The notes under the pieces: model-generated
The model's input: the letters and a program-made list of their open reading frames with translations, nothing else
What the model was told of the DNA's origin: nothing
Database searches by the model: none
Made by a program: the position numbers and the translations under genes
In this document: piece by piece, positions 34,014 to 45,896 of the stretch
How the letters are laid out: the number at the start of each line of letters is the position of its first letter
How positions within the stretch are numbered: position 1 is the stretch's first letter
NCBI GenBank assembly: GCA_965649825.1
Contig: OZ287698.1
Coordinates: forward strand, 558,001-622,000
DNA from: Penicillus capitatus
Lineage: Eukaryota; Chlorophyta
Length of the DNA stretch: 64,000 nucleotides
Reading direction: 5' to 3'

Positions 34014-35701
34014 ATGAAGTTTCCTTTGACGATGCCTCTCGATGTGCCGCGTCTGCTTTCATCGCTGCACGGTCGGCCACTCGATTTGCTTTACGCTTTT
34101 CTGGTCCATCGCGTTGCGAGTCGAGCGTCGTTCTTTTCTCGCGGTTGGGGCGACCTCCGTCGCCTCGAGTGGTTACGTGACCGCGTCAAAGGTTTCTCTG
34201 ACTGGCCTCCACCGGGACTACGCATCTCGTGGAAGCTGTTGGAAAACGGCGAACGCGATGGGCGGCGGTATCGTTTACTCGAAGGCAGGTTCGTATCGCC
34301 TTCTTCGCCGACGGTTTGGGACGCCCTTCCACCAGAATCCCGCATAAGTACATCCATCCATCGATGAGCCACCGATGCTGATCTCCCCAAGGCCGTGTGC
34401 GTCTCCTGGTTCCTTCTGAGCCGTTTAGCAACCATGTGCAGTGTGTCCTGCATCTGCCCGGGACGGGAGACCAAGGATTCGGTCGACGCATGCGTCTGGG
34501 CCTCTCTCTACTACAACATGTGCTCTCACTCTATTGCTATCTGCAGCAGTCTCATACATTCTCAGCGTAGAACACTGCTTCCCTCATCCTGGAATCGCCG
34601 TTCTATGGATCCAGACGCCCATGGGAGCAATCTGGGTGTCGGCTAAGGCATGTGAGTGATCTGTTGACGCTGGGACGCGCCACGATCGAAGAGAGTGCTG
34701 CTCTGCTCTACTGGGCAAAGGGAAAGGGATTCTGGCCATTGGGTGTATGTGGACTGTCGATGGGAGGAGTCCATTCGTGCATGGTCGCATCGCTCTATCG
34801 AGAGAGTCTAGCGTGCTCTCCTCTATTAGCCCCAAGATCCGCCGCCGTTGCGTTCTGTGAGGGCGCCCTGCGGCATGGTATTACGAACTGGCAGTCGCTG
34901 GCCATGTCCAGAGACACCAATGACGAAGTCTGTGCTGCTTGTTCGTTTGTGCGATCGCTGACGCTTCGCTCTCTGCAAGGATATCGATGCGACGCTGCTC
35001 GAAGCAGAAGAGGTGTCGGCGTCCCTCGAGCGGCTACGAACCTACACACCGTTCGTGCCAGAAATGGACTGGATGCTTGCTCACGGAGAAGACACGGCTC
35101 AAGAGTACCGATTCCTCGTCCAATCCGCTCTCCATCAGTACTCCACGCTCTCCCCTACCTACTACCCAGACGACAACATCTCAGGCAATACCATACATAC
35201 CATGCCTATGTCGCCGATCTATCTACGCATACTGACATACAGACGAGACATCGGCGCTATCGCTGTTTCATGCCGTGGATCGTTACGAGGCGTTGAAACG
35301 CTTGCAGATGGTGTTAGAGATCTTCACAGATGTCACACAGTTTCCAATGTAAGACATTACAGAGGAGGCCGTCCACATGTCCACTTAATATTTTGGTTTG
35401 TTTGTATGTGTGATGTCCAGTCCCCAGCGACCGGATGCTGCGATCTTTGTTGCAGCCAAAGACGACGCTTATGCCCTTCCTCATTCAGCGCAGGAGCTAC
35501 ATCAGTACTGGCAGGGATCCGAGCTGCGTTGGGTAAGACATGGCACATCGTTTCTTCAACACCTGTCACATCAGAATCGTATGTCTACAGATTTCTGGCG
35601 GACATGTATCTTCTATTCTCTTCCATGCCAAAGATTTCTGCAATGCCATAAAAGATTCCCTACTTTGCCTGTCTCAACCTCCACAAGTGTCCTCTCATTA
35701 A
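34014..35701 (+). CDS. ABHD18-like alpha/beta hydrolase
   Basis: Seven exons: 34014-34347, 34392-34519, 34571-34927, 34980-35184, 35243-35348, 35421-35532, 35591-35701 (450 aa). Family marks in order: FFSRGWGD near the N-terminus, HLPGTGD, LILESPFYGSRRPWEQ, the nucleophile elbow GLSMGG, AAKDDAY (acid region) and the catalytic-His strand WISGGHVSS. The animal ABHD18 family is implicated in mitochondrial lipid metabolism; the exact substrate here is unknown. Intron 4 (35185-35242) starts GC (CAG/GCAATA), required because no GT donor gives the frame that resumes at SALSLFHAVDRYEALKR. The Met at 34014 is the first ATG in frame. Confidence 0.9.
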
Positions 35702-36045
35702 ATGGGATTACATGTTTCTCGTATGAAACTGGGATCAAACAATCTTTACGCTCTGACAGTGTCTTCAAAGAAACAGTTAGAAAAATAGATCACATTGAAT
35801 GGGTAAATGAAGAGAATCTGCGTGTGCGTAGTGACTGACTGACTGGCCCCAGGCATATTTCTCCACTACTTGAATCCCGCAATTTTCTTTGTGCCTCGTG
35901 AAAACAGGATTGCCATTATCGGATGGAAAGATAGATGGCACAACCGAAAAGGAAAATTACAGCATTGATCTAGAAAACGGCAGGGACGGGTGGATAGTTC
36001 AGATGTATCGGGAAAAGCTACAATTGAAAATTGCTGGTCACTTGG
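35702..36045. other. 3' intergenic region between convergent genes
   Basis: 344 bases between the stop codons of the ABHD18-like and GT8 genes. It must hold both 3' UTRs. Short ORFs cross it (35889-36137) but nothing recognisable is encoded. Confidence 0.5.
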
Positions 36046-38812
36046 TCAGAAATGGTGACGACGATCGTGTTTCGGCGTTACAGGTAAACGATAAGAGCCA
36101 CTCGATGTCGACGATCCAAAAGATTCAAAACGACTAATAGCGCGTGTATTGACTGGACTATGAGATAAGGAATGAGGATGACGTGTGCGCTCATACATGC
36201 CCTCTACGGCATAACCGATTCCGACGCGACTCTTCGGAACCCATACCTCCGACGCCACACGTGGCTGAGGCATCAGATCCTTACTGTAATCCCTACGCGA
36301 TTCATATTTCTTTATGCGACGGTATTCAGGCGAAGAGTAGGTATCGGGTCGGAGGGGGGCCGATTTGCGTAGGAGGCCATCGCGTCCATACACGGCGGCA
36401 TAGTCGTCCATTCCTCCAGCCACACCCAATCCCGGAGGCCCATGAGGCATCCTGTCCGCACTGTGTCGCGAACGGGATAGGTGATCTCTCATGGCATGGC
36501 GATCGTACTCGTCATAGTACGTCATTCGTTGTTTCTGCGATGCAGATGACAGCACGGCACTGCGATTGGATTCGCGTGATCGTACTGAAGCCGTTTCGCT
36601 GTGCTTGGAAGATTTATCCGAGCAGACGGATGAGGCCTTCTCTGAACGGGGCCCTTCGATCTTCGGCGGATCTGCTGTCTCGTCAGGAGGGGACAATGAG
36701 ATTTGTTTGGTCCTGTTTTTAGAGGTGGGCGGTTTTGTCGATTTACGATCGGCGACGCGCGGAGAGGACGTACTGGATCCTTCCGATGCGCCATCATGTG
36801 GCAAGACGGGCTTCAATGCTGCAACGCCGTCGCCTAGAGGCAGCGCACACGTCAGTCACATCAAAGAAGTGTGAGATGTCACATCACACGTACATAGTGC
36901 CTCGCCGTTGACGCCAACGGTATCGCACGTCATTTTGATGTAAACGTCAAGAAAACTGGTATCTGTCATGCAGACTTCTGCCAGATAACCACTCTCTGCA
37001 ACGCAGCGACATCACACATGGCCTTGGAAAAGTGTGACCTTACGTGAATTCTCACAGGTGAGTTCATACATTGCCTGATACCACATTTTCAAGTCAGGAT
37101 ACATGTCTGGACGCATTTCCCATGGCTTTGCGTTGAAATAGTGAAAACATTTTACATCACACCCTTCAAGCCAATTCTCATGCCAGCAGAGCGCATTATA
37201 CCCCTAGAGCACACAGCACGCTGACAGACAGTACATTGGGTACTGGACGGGAAGGACCTGTGAAATATGCGTCCACTGTGTTTCGGGGTTCTGCAAATGA
37301 TAAAAAAGAACTATGGACTGCTCATCAAAGCCAGAATGACAGCCAGGAATTCCAAAAGGCTGTTGAGAGCATACAAAAGCGTTGAAGATACCATAAGATG
37401 CAACACTCGGCTCCAACAAAACAACGCTTCCTACAACGAACACCCATCAACCTCATCCAACAGACACCAAATACGAAGCCCATACCCAGCGCCAGATACG
37501 AGCCTTTGTTTTCGACACGTTCCGAGTGCTTTAGAGAGTACTGAATTGCATTCTTGATCCTGTCATTGTCCACTCGATCTCCATGTCTTAGCCCCTGTAT
37601 CCATCATCTCTCACTCTTTTTCTGTCGATTCGGTCACACAACGAGATTACCTTGAAGGGGTCCTCATACCCATCTTTTCTATATGTCTTTGCCCACGGCG
37701 AAGAGAACGTCGCTGCTGGAGCCGACATCTCAAATAAATGATCGATGTTGCTCACTGGCAGGAGGTCTGCGTCTAAAAGGATAACCTGAAGCATGGATGG
37801 CACCCATTAGGCATCGATGGCGGCTCTAAGTCACAGGAGACTGTCTTACTTTCTTATACATCGAAAGGGCAAGCGCATTCCATTTCGTAAACGATCGTTC
37901 AATCCAATTCCCGTAATACTTCTGCTGCTTCTTTGTTGTCATCCTTTGACACTTATACTCTAGATAGGGCACTTGAAAAACAGCTGTGAATTCAGAAGCG
38001 AGTGCTTCGACGACACCCAAGCTGACATCCCTTGTCACCAAACATACCTGTCACATCATCCATCTCTTCTCACACCATTGGGCTCCATAGACAACGAGCT
38101 CTTACGATGTCAGCTTTTGAATTAAGCTTTTTGAGTCTGTGTGCTAAGACTGTCGCTCCAAGTGCGTACGCGTCTCGGTTCATAACCAGCACACAGAAAG
38201 CCAGAGAGCTTGCGCTTTTCCCGCGAATCAGCTTCGGCAAAGTGCGCTTCGTTGTGTTCAGATACACGTCCCTCAGCCATCCTGTCGGCGCTTCCTCTCT
38301 TTCTGCAAGTCGACTTGGACGAAACGGCGCAACAGTGGATGTCGTTTCGTTTTCTGTCGTCCCTTTCTTCTCCTCCTCTTTCTCGGAGAGCTTCGTCAAC
38401 AGTTTCTGCAGCCGTTTTTTGAGCTTGGCATTTTCGCTTTTCGCTTCTGTCAGCTCTGCCTTCTGTTTGTTAAAATCCGCCTTCAAATGTATCTCCCTTA
38501 TTGAGAAAAACCCTCAAAACGGACGACGCACTTCTAACACGTCGTATTTATCCTGAGCTCCACCGAGACTGCGCTGAACAGCGTGCAGTAGGTCTTGAAC
38601 CTGCGCAATTCCGTTGGCTTCTTCCTCCGCGTTGGAAGGCGTCTGTCATGAGGCACGCGGCGATGATGCATAAAGTGAAGAGAAGGTCGAGGACTTACGG
38701 ACAGAGGTTTCTTGTTCTCTTTCGACATCGCACGCAAAATGACAAAGACTGAAGACGATGTGAGCGGCGTCGGACGCAACGGTGGATGTAGTGGCGCTTT
38801 CTTGTCAGTCAT
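36046..38812 (-). CDS. GT8 (glycogenin-like) glycosyltransferase with coiled coil and Ser-rich tail
   Basis: Ten exons: 38812-38699, 38642-38541, 38480-38106, 38047-37850, 37785-37651, 37594-37486, 37430-37258, 37203-37044, 36995-36894, 36833-36046 (751 aa). Residues ~40-130 form a Lys/Glu-rich coiled coil. The GT8 fold follows: VMNRDAYALGATVLAHRL, KQQKYYGNWIERSFTKWNAL, the metal-binding DAD in VILLDADLLPVSNIDHLF, CHSGFDEQSIV and the closing HYFNAKPWEM. GT8 enzymes transfer sugars from UDP-sugars with retention; glycogenin is the best-known relative, but the acceptor is unknown here. The last ~260 residues are low-complexity Ser/Arg-rich and probably disordered. No signal peptide, so probably cytosolic. 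An alternative start is the Met at 38728. Confidence 0.88.
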
Positions 38813-38963
38813 TTCGTCACTCCCGCTCGCTGATCATGCCTTGAAGCAAGCGCACAGAGAAGAGAGGCTAATTAATATATGAACAAAAGAAGGACATGCA
38901 TGATATCCTGACGGGTTCGTATGTTCGGCTCCTCCGAATCCATACAGGACCGCTTGGATCCTA

Positions 38964-40306
38964 TCAGTCGGATTTTTCTTCCAATGCCGAGGCACCCGAA
39001 ATGATCTCGATGAGCTCTTTCGTGATAGTCGCCTGACGACTCCTGTTAAAACGCATGGTTTCGAGTGAAGGCATTGAGCGAATGTGTGACCTGTTGTACA
39101 GAAGTGTGAGACTGCCCAGCATCTCTTTCGCATTTTTGGTGGAACTCTCCATGGCGGACATCCGACTGGCATGCTCCGAACAGGAATTCTCGCAGACGGC
39201 ATTGTAGAGCAGTGCGGCAAAGTGGAACTCGCACAAATCTGCACTCCTGTCTTCAACACCGTGGTCATTCCTTGTAGGTCTCACCTAGGAGGAGTTCTGA
39301 GCGGTCCGGTCCTTCGACTTCGTAGGTGTCGAGTATGGATCCCACGTCCAAGTGCTTTTCCAGATTCTACAACGCTTGTGTGAGATCGATAGGTGATGTG
39401 ACTGAAAAGACATCTGGCGAAAGGACGGTGGCGATGGTGGGTTTGAACGACAGGGCCGAGACGAAACGGTTGTACACTATCCTGGCCGAATCGAAATCCA
39501 CTTTCAGCATATCGTCCGAGATTTGCGAAATCTGCATCTCACACATGTGCTCTCACTCTTTCCCCGCTGAGTGAGCGAAACGCACTTGGGCAAAGGTCGG
39601 CGCCGTTTTCGTGACGTCTGCAATCGTCAATTTGAATCTCTCTTTCATGCTGCGTTGCAGCTGTATCTTGCACTTCTCTCCCAAAATCACTAAGAAAAAT
39701 TCCCTTCCCTCTGCACAAAGCCGATCACATGAGATCTCCCTCCGTGCGTCATCCCATCACTTAGCCAACCTGCACTCAATGTGTCTTGAATGCCGCGCGT
39801 GTATTTCGTCAGATTCGAATTGATGCCTCCACAGAGTCCCTTGTCTGTCGAGACAGGAATCGTCAGATTTTTATCGCTGGGCGTCGCTGAGATCACACAT
39901 CGTCCATCCTCTGCATCATCGGCGATCGGTTAGACCTGGCATGTCGCCGAGAAATCGGACGAGGGGTTTGACGATCCCGCGCGATTCCCCGACACGTTGT
40001 TTGGCCATACGCATCTTTGAAGCAGCCACCATCTTCATAGCCGACGTGATCTTCTTGATATTCTCCACCGACTTCATCCGCGTCTTCACGGCGAGGAGCG
40101 AGGCGTGGCGCACTTGCTCCGCACGTACATACCTACACACGGCGACGTCGCGGTCCACTGCCGATGACAGTGGACTCTGCTTACTGGCTACGGCTCTCCA
40201 ATGCGGAGCCGAGTCCGATGGGACAGACACCCGGAGCAGCGAACTGCCGTTCCCATTCGCGTACGGTCGTGCGTGCAAAATTCGAGAGCGATTTTCGTAG
40301 CGCCAT
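38964..40306 (-). CDS. ATP5F1C: Mitochondrial F1Fo ATP synthase subunit gamma
   Basis: Eight exons: 40306-40185, 40132-39936, 39886-39770, 39689-39586, 39537-39412, 39366-39285, 39238-39091, 39042-38964 (324 aa). The N-terminus [15 protein letters not shown] is a typical mitochondrial presequence. The two coiled-coil ends of the rotor shaft are clear: [20 protein letters not shown] near the start and [20 protein letters not shown] at the end, with [12 protein letters not shown] between. The gamma subunit turns inside alpha3beta3 to couple proton flow to ATP synthesis. An upstream ATG at 40401 gives a longer ORF, but it runs through intron 1 (40133-40184); the chosen start gives the recognisable presequence. 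The plastid-type regulatory insert is absent. Confidence 0.95.
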
Positions 40307-40431
40307 CGTTGACGGCAACGGCGATCGACGTCACGACAGACAGACCAAAGAAAACAGTACGACACATGCATCAACCAACTAACTCGTCCTCCCATACACA
40401 TGTATTCCCATTCTGTCCATCAGGACATCGT

Positions 40432-40866
40432 TTACAAGCCATCCTGCAGCTCCTTGCGCAGATGATCTAAGTACTCTCGAATGCGTTTGGCATTGGCACC
40501 GAGATCGCCTTTTCCCAGACGACTTCTGGATCGCATGTCGACAATGCTGCCATCGTCTTTGGAGCGCACTCGGATAACGAAATCATCACGAAAGCGGAAC
40601 ACCGCTGTCACAGACATGCCTTCAATGAGACCATCATCGACGTTCTCATATTTTATCGTCCATCTTGGCATGCTCGTTGCTGTCTTGAGTGCAGCCTGGA
40701 AGGTAATGTCCTTCTTATGTCCAGCAAACGTCGCTGGTTTCAAATCGGGGTAGTGCTGCCGAATAATGGGCTTGAAATCTTCAGGCAGTGGTCCTATCTG
40801 CTCCTTGGTGAACGACGGAGGGTCGTCCAAGTCTGTCGCGACGTCGTTGATCAGCGGTGGGCACAT
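40432..40866 (-). CDS. DUF1499-family protein
   Basis: Single exon, 144 aa. The core WTIKYENVDDGLIEG followed by VTAVFRFRDDFVIRVR, then SRSRLGKGDLGANAKRIREY, matches the DUF1499 family, found in bacteria, algae and plants, where it is often plastid-associated; its biochemical role is not established. There is no clear presequence or membrane segment. The divergent DUF1761-like gene starts 61 bp away, so the pair probably shares a promoter. Confidence 0.85.
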   Translation of the reverse strand: MCPPLINDVATDLDDPPSFTKEQIGPLPEDFKPIIRQHYPDLKPATFAGHKKDITFQAALKTATSMPRWTIKYENVDDGLIEGMSVTAVFRFRDDFVIRVRSKDDGSIVDMRSRSRLGKGDLGANAKRIREYLDHLRKELQDGL

Positions 40867-40927
40867 TTGCAGAACGGTCGGGTGAAAGGACGGCGCGGAT
40901 CAATTGCATCAGGCAGCGGTGACGCTG

Positions 40928-41429
40928 ATGGAAGCGACGGCGACGACAGGACATCCGTTGACGCGCTTTGCTATGTCTTACTGGGCACAGGTCGTGGGCG
41001 GCACCGTCTTACACTTTCTTTTCGGCGCCCTCTGGTGCGTGCGTCGCAGAGCAGGCGTGATACGTGGGTGATGGTGTGGATGGTAGGTACGGTCCGATCA
41101 ATGGCGCGCTGTTTCTCCAATTGGCCTTTCGCAACGCTCAGCCGCCATCCGATCTGAATTTCCCCCTCTGTCATGCTGTCACCATCACGGCCTGCTTTGG
41201 CCTGAACAATCTGCTGAAACTTGTGGTGGATGCCATGGATGTGTACACGGTAACGGGTGGCATTGTCATGGGCAGCGCCATGTGGGCATTCGGACTGTTC
41301 CTTCAATTGCCCCATGCATTTTATGAACATCGCTCCTTAGTTCTGACCCTTGTGCATGAAATTGGACACCTCATTGCGCTGCTTTCGCTTGCTACTTACT
41401 ACGCTCTGTTGAGCGATGCGAAGACGTAG
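40928..41429 (+). CDS. DUF1761-like small membrane protein
   Basis: Two exons, 40928-41034 and 41087-41429, with a 52-bp intron (149 aa). Splicing creates the motif ALWYGP that marks the end of helix 1 in DUF1761 proteins. Four hydrophobic segments are predicted: around VVGGTVLHFLFGALWYGP, TITACFGLNNLLKLVV, GGIVMGSAMWAFGLFLQL and IGHLIALLSLATYYALL. The function of the family is unknown. Assignment to DUF1761 rests on the motif and topology only. Confidence 0.7.
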
Positions 41430-41476
41430 GTGCTTCGCCACGTCACATCATGTAACGTTGATGCGAACGAACGAAC

Positions 41477-43308
41477 ATGCGTTTGGTCTCGCGAACCAGC
41501 GTCATGGATCATCTGCAAGTCGGCAACGTTGTCCGCAAGCTCTGTCCGACGATCGATGTGTCGGAATCGTCACTCACCAAATCCGGAGGGCTTTTGCGAG
41601 ACGTCTTACGTCGAGTCATCAAAGTATCGACGCCTCTTCGCCGCAACCTCGGCACTGATGATATGCTACCGCGACCATGTATAGAATGCCCGTGTCTTGG
41701 CACGTCATGCAAAACGTGCAAGCATTACACAAGATGACATCAACCAATCGTTGACCATCTTGGGCCACGAGGTGCTATGAAGCATCACACCATCGACCTT
41801 ATGTGACGGATGTTGTATACTATAGCCTGTTTATGGATCACTCCGTTTCAAAGAGCAGCGTTTGGTTCCGTTGGAAGGGAAAGGCGTTTTCTTTGCGGAG
41901 GATATCGATGTCAGTGTGGCGGAGGTCATTGTCAAGGAATGTCGTTAGATGTGTGTATGCGATTAAGGGAGGGTGTAGGTGAACAATGTCGTATTGGAAT
42001 GTCCTCCAGCCGACATCCAGATTCACAGTCATTGGCTAGCGATCGAAGGCGTTCAGCCACACGTGCCCGAGAATGAGCCGATTGCGGTGGAGAGGCAACG
42101 GAGGAATGAGCCCAAACGGTCGACGAAACTGTCAAAGGAAACACTTCCCAACAAGAAGCGCAAGAGTCTGTGTCCTTGAAAGCCCACTCCTGCAAACGAC
42201 CGTGTCATCACAGATCATGCAGAGACGGTTCAGCCGGTGACAGGTGGCATGGTGCAAGGAGGTGTGGAATTGAGGCTACCCGTCGAACACGCTCTCACGG
42301 CAGAACAGCAGGCTTACTTCGAACAAGTGTCACGCACTCTTCTGCCTTGCTCTCGCACACGATCTGTCTTTCAGATTCGGCATCACGTCGAAAAGACTTC
42401 GACGTCAGCATCGGACGACGGTGCATCGGCAGAACAGGCCGAGAAGAGAATCGAGAATTTGAGTCATGATGCAGGTATGTATGGTTTAGACATCACGCAA
42501 AGATGCATGTATGACGATGGAGGTGTGGTGTCCAGCGCTGCAGCCCTTGGTGCCCTATCTGATTCGATTTGCGGCTCGGCAAATCTATGGAAGCATTCAG
42601 AATGTTCAGGCGCTTCGTTTTACGCTTCGCATTTTGCACAGCCTTGTGCGGAACAAACACATCGATCTGGAACTCTACTCGCATCATATCCTGCCCCTCA
42701 TTCTCTCCTGTTTACTTTCGGAGAGTATCGGAGAGGCATCCACTCAGCATCGATTGGGTAGGAGACACAGACATGAGAACGACGCACTGGATGGATGCAT
42801 GACAGGAGAGGTGTGTAAATTGAGAGACGATGCAGCCACTGTTCTGGCATGTGCTGTTGATACCTTTGACGATTCCGTAAGCAACGTCCAGTGCAGAATC
42901 TCACAGAAGCTGGCCGACTGTTTGGAACCCGATGCTGCGTTCATTGTCAAATACGGTGCGGTTACTGTCCGGTAGGCAGGCCTCTTGAGAGGAGGTGGTT
43001 TCAGGAGCCATCCGTGGTCTCGACGCGCTGGGCATGACAAAGGTGGAAGCTGTCGTGAAGTTGCTGCAGCTTTGTTTGAATCACATTGAAGAGAAGCTGG
43101 CAGAGACCTCCTCATCTTCCCTTATCTACCACCAAGTCATCCCCGTTCGCCGAAGAAATGATCATTTACTGTGGCGTCTCAGGGGAAGGCATGCGGAGCA
43201 TTGATCGAAGAGATCTTGGATCGGCCTCGACAAGAGAAAAGCGAAGAACCCAGTCCATTCCAAAGTCCACTTCAGAAAAAGGCGAAACTCGACGATACAT
43301 TTCTCTAG
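41477..43308 (+). CDS. TAF6: Transcription initiation factor TFIID subunit 6
   Basis: Nine exons: 41477-41623, 41685-41771, 41826-41930, 41979-42165, 42214-42474, 42536-42757, 42806-42955, 43005-43135, 43183-43308 (471 aa). Residues ~10-85 are the histone fold that pairs with TAF9 (VIKNARVLARHAKRASITQD, then LTILGHEPVYG). The family signature HSHWLAIEGVQPHVPEN follows, then a Lys-rich linker and the conserved C-terminal HEAT-repeat domain (LQPLVPYLIRFAARQIYG; LRDDAATVLACAV; VKYGAIRGLDALG). TAF6 is a core structural subunit of TFIID, and of SAGA in many eukaryotes. A Met at 41504 is an alternative start. Ends 74 bp from the convergent Oxa1 gene. Confidence 0.94.
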
Positions 43309-43382
43309 ACATTCGAGAGCAGATGGCGTATGAACAAAGCGTTTCTTCAGACAAAGGCAGAGATCGTCGCTGTCTTCCATTG

Positions 43383-44857
43383 CTATCTCCGCTTTGTTTG
43401 TCGCACGATCTTCGATTTTCGTGGGTTCTTTGGTGGGCAAGATTTGTACACGATCGGTCCTTCGTCGCCAACACTGTCTTCTCGCTTCGTGATCAACGCC
43501 ATACGTTCTTTCCAGACCTGCTCGACGGCAGCAGTTGTCGGGTTGTTCGATTTGAAAGGAACGGCCTTTCCCAGAGCATCCAATTGCCGAACAGGTTTCT
43601 TAAACTGCGAACAAACGAACACACGCATTCAATCTCTTGCTTTTCCATCCACAGCACACACCGTTGGATTCTCTAGTGGATCTTTTCTCTTGACGACCTG
43701 CGGAATGCGCAGCATCTCACGGACGAGAGGATTCTTAATGATGGTCGATTGAACGAGGGAGAAGCCACTGGAAGTGATCCAATAGCAAAAGAGAGACGAA
43801 GGGAAACTAGCAGTGATGGGAATGAAGATGAGGGCCATGAATCTCATGATGTTCTTCATGCGCTGCACCATGGCAGGATCGGCTCCCTGCATTCCATCGG
43901 CCGCACCCACTTCAATCGTGATCCAAAAGATCAGACTGTTTAACACCGGCAAGGCGTAGTACGGATCGGCCACTGTCAGATCTTTGAACCAAGCGAGGCC
44001 CTCGTAACACATCGATGGAACCTACGAGACACTGACAAGATGATAGGACGCATCTGAAAGAGTACTTTGATCTCGGACAGTCCTCTCAGAGAAATGAAGA
44101 AGCTGACGAAGACAAAGCCGTTGGCAAAGAGAGGCATCATGCTCTTGATAGGATTGCAGTTGTACTTGGCCCAGATCTTCTGTATCTCAGTCGTGTACCA
44201 GTAGCGTGCCTTGTCCACTTCCATCCCTACACGGATTGTATGACGCCTGTACAGAACCCGACAGAAAATGGGCCCTTTGCCTTGTGCCAGGTATTTTTGG
44301 AATGTGTCCTTCACTGCTTCCGTCTCGGGCATCGCATTCTACACTGAGAGCTGTCACATCGTTGTCTTCTCTGCATCAGGGAGAGGCAGCACCCACCGAG
44401 AGTCGAACAGAGTTCTTGATCTGGATGAGGGTGATCGGAAAGATCAGTATACGAAAGGCCACCGTGATGAGAGAAATGGCCAACCACCTCCGAGGCGTCC
44501 CGTTAGATGTCCAGTACTTTAGACAATGGATGGGTCAGACCATGGACATCCCGTTGAGGTATGTATCCAATCCAGCGACTGCTGGACACTGGCGATCCAT
44601 GGCCAATGCTGACTGGTCTCTTGCACCAACGCGACCTTCTCCGCCATTTGTGCCAGATCACAGATCTGACTCGGATCGAACTCGAAACTCGCCACCGCTT
44701 CGGTCGACTCCTCATCCGGCGGTGCCTTCTTCTCCGTCCACAGTCCCCAATGCCAGCTCCGCTGCTGCACCGTCATGGCGGGGGACATGGTGGGCGACGT
44801 CTCCATCACCATCGATCCCAGACATCGGGTCAGTTGACGACACGAGCGTCGCCACAT
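43383..44857 (-). CDS. OXA1L: Mitochondrial inner-membrane insertase Oxa1
   Basis: Five exons: 44857-44541, 44487-44397, 44338-44066, 44021-43662, 43604-43383 (420 aa). The start MWRRSCRQLTRCLGS is a strong mitochondrial presequence. The YidC/Oxa1 core has five membrane segments, with WWLAISLITVAFRILIFPIT, FVSFFISLRGLSEI, WFKDLTVADPYYALPVLNSL and SSLFCYWITSSGFSLVQS. Oxa1 inserts mitochondrially made and some imported proteins into the inner membrane; the basic C-terminal tail fits ribosome binding. Within exon 3 a 36-bp in-frame stretch (44227-44262) has GT and AG ends and could be a very short intron; if spliced the protein is 408 aa. An Oxa1/Alb3 plastid paralogue is less likely given the presequence. 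Confidence 0.92.
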
Positions 44858-44916
44858 CGAATCAGGCGAATTTCACGGACCCTTGTACGACATTCTGTAA
44901 CACATTGCACGGAGTC

Positions 44917-45845
44917 ATGGACACTGAGAGCTGTCCCGCGTCATCACGTTCCTTGCGCAAGATGCAGTCCTTTGAAATCGAGCCCTGTGCCAAAGCGCCG
45001 TCGAGGGAGGTCGACTACCTCTCGTGTTCGTACTACTGGGACGACGACCCTTCAGCCTCGCCTCAATCGCGATGGAATCTGCTGCTGCGGCGTTTTCATT
45101 CGGAGACGTCCGTAACGGAGCGTTTGCGGGAAGTACAGCAGCAGTTCGAGTGTGACTTGGCTGAGGCACGCCTCGATGACGCTCAAGATTTGGAGATGCT
45201 CGATTTTATTCGTCTTGGCAACTGCGACCGAAATGGACGCGAGACGCTGCTGTTTATCGCAAAGCACATCCCAAATGACGTCATCCGTCTAGAACGCACC
45301 CAGAGGCATGCTATCTCACACTATTCTCACACTTAGATCTCTGTCTCAACTGTCAGATTTATTATGCAGAAGATCGAATCGGTCGGGCACAAGTGCTATT
45401 CGATTCTCTACGTGCACACCGGATCGAACCTCTGGAATCACCACGTGGGTCTCCGGATCATGTGGAATCTCTTCAACAGGTGTCTCTTCTCACTCTTTTG
45501 AAATGTGTGAGCGATGCGTGGATGTGGGACGACAGGATTCCTCAGGAGTATCGGGAACGGTTGGAGAAGATCTATATCTTGCATCCGGACATGTATCTGC
45601 AAATCGCAATGTGCCTTGTTGTGCGCTGGTTTCTGCATACTTTCTGGGAAAAGGTGCATTATCTCAATCGCCTCGAAGATCTCCATTCCCTATTCCCTGC
45701 TCTCGTCTCTCAGCTCCCATCCTTCGTGAAAGAACACGATGCGGAACTGGAGGATCATCCCCTCATGGACTACGGCTTTTGTACCCTAAGCGAAGTCGAT
45801 GCCGCAGTGCCAACCGCCTCTTCTGGACCCGCTTTCTACACCTAG
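44917..45845 (+). CDS. CRAL-TRIO domain protein (GDAP2 C-terminal-like)
   Basis: Three exons: 44917-45305, 45357-45479, 45536-45845 (273 aa). After an acidic N-terminus, residues ~110-260 match the divergent CRAL-TRIO lipid-binding domain found at the C-terminus of GDAP2: NGRETLLFIAKHIPND, YSILYVHTGSNLWN, ERLEKIYILHPDMYL and FLHTFWEKVHYLNRLEDL. There is no macrodomain. Intron 1 (45306-45356) starts GC (GAG/GCATGC); only this junction joins VIRLERTQR to FIMQKIESVGHK with the right spacing. A competing continuous frame through 45393-45845 was rejected because it lacks the domain strand. The start codon is 59 bp from that of Oxa1 on the other strand. Confidence 0.83.
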
Positions 45846-45896
45846 AGAGCTTCTCGCTGCAGGCTCTCTCTTCCTTTTCCTTTCCTGTGATCCACA

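Noticed and set aside
40307-40401. Upstream ATG (40401) as the ATP synthase gamma start
   Set aside because: It needs to read through intron 1 and yields no targeting sequence; the Met at 40306 gives a clear presequence in the correct frame.
41430-41684. ORF overlapping the first exon of TAF6 in another frame (SSKYRRLFAATSAL)
   Set aside because: It briefly looked like the histone-fold helix, but splicing out 41624-41684 gives a full-length match in the main frame.
44206-45336. 376-codon plus-strand ORF
   Set aside because: Its first two thirds are antisense to Oxa1; only the part after the Met at 44917 is a real exon, of the CRAL-TRIO gene.
45393-45845. Continuous 150-codon ORF as the whole CRAL-TRIO C-terminus
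   Set aside because: It lacks the strand YSILYVHT and the following helix of the domain, which appear in another frame between introns 45306-45356 and 45480-45535.
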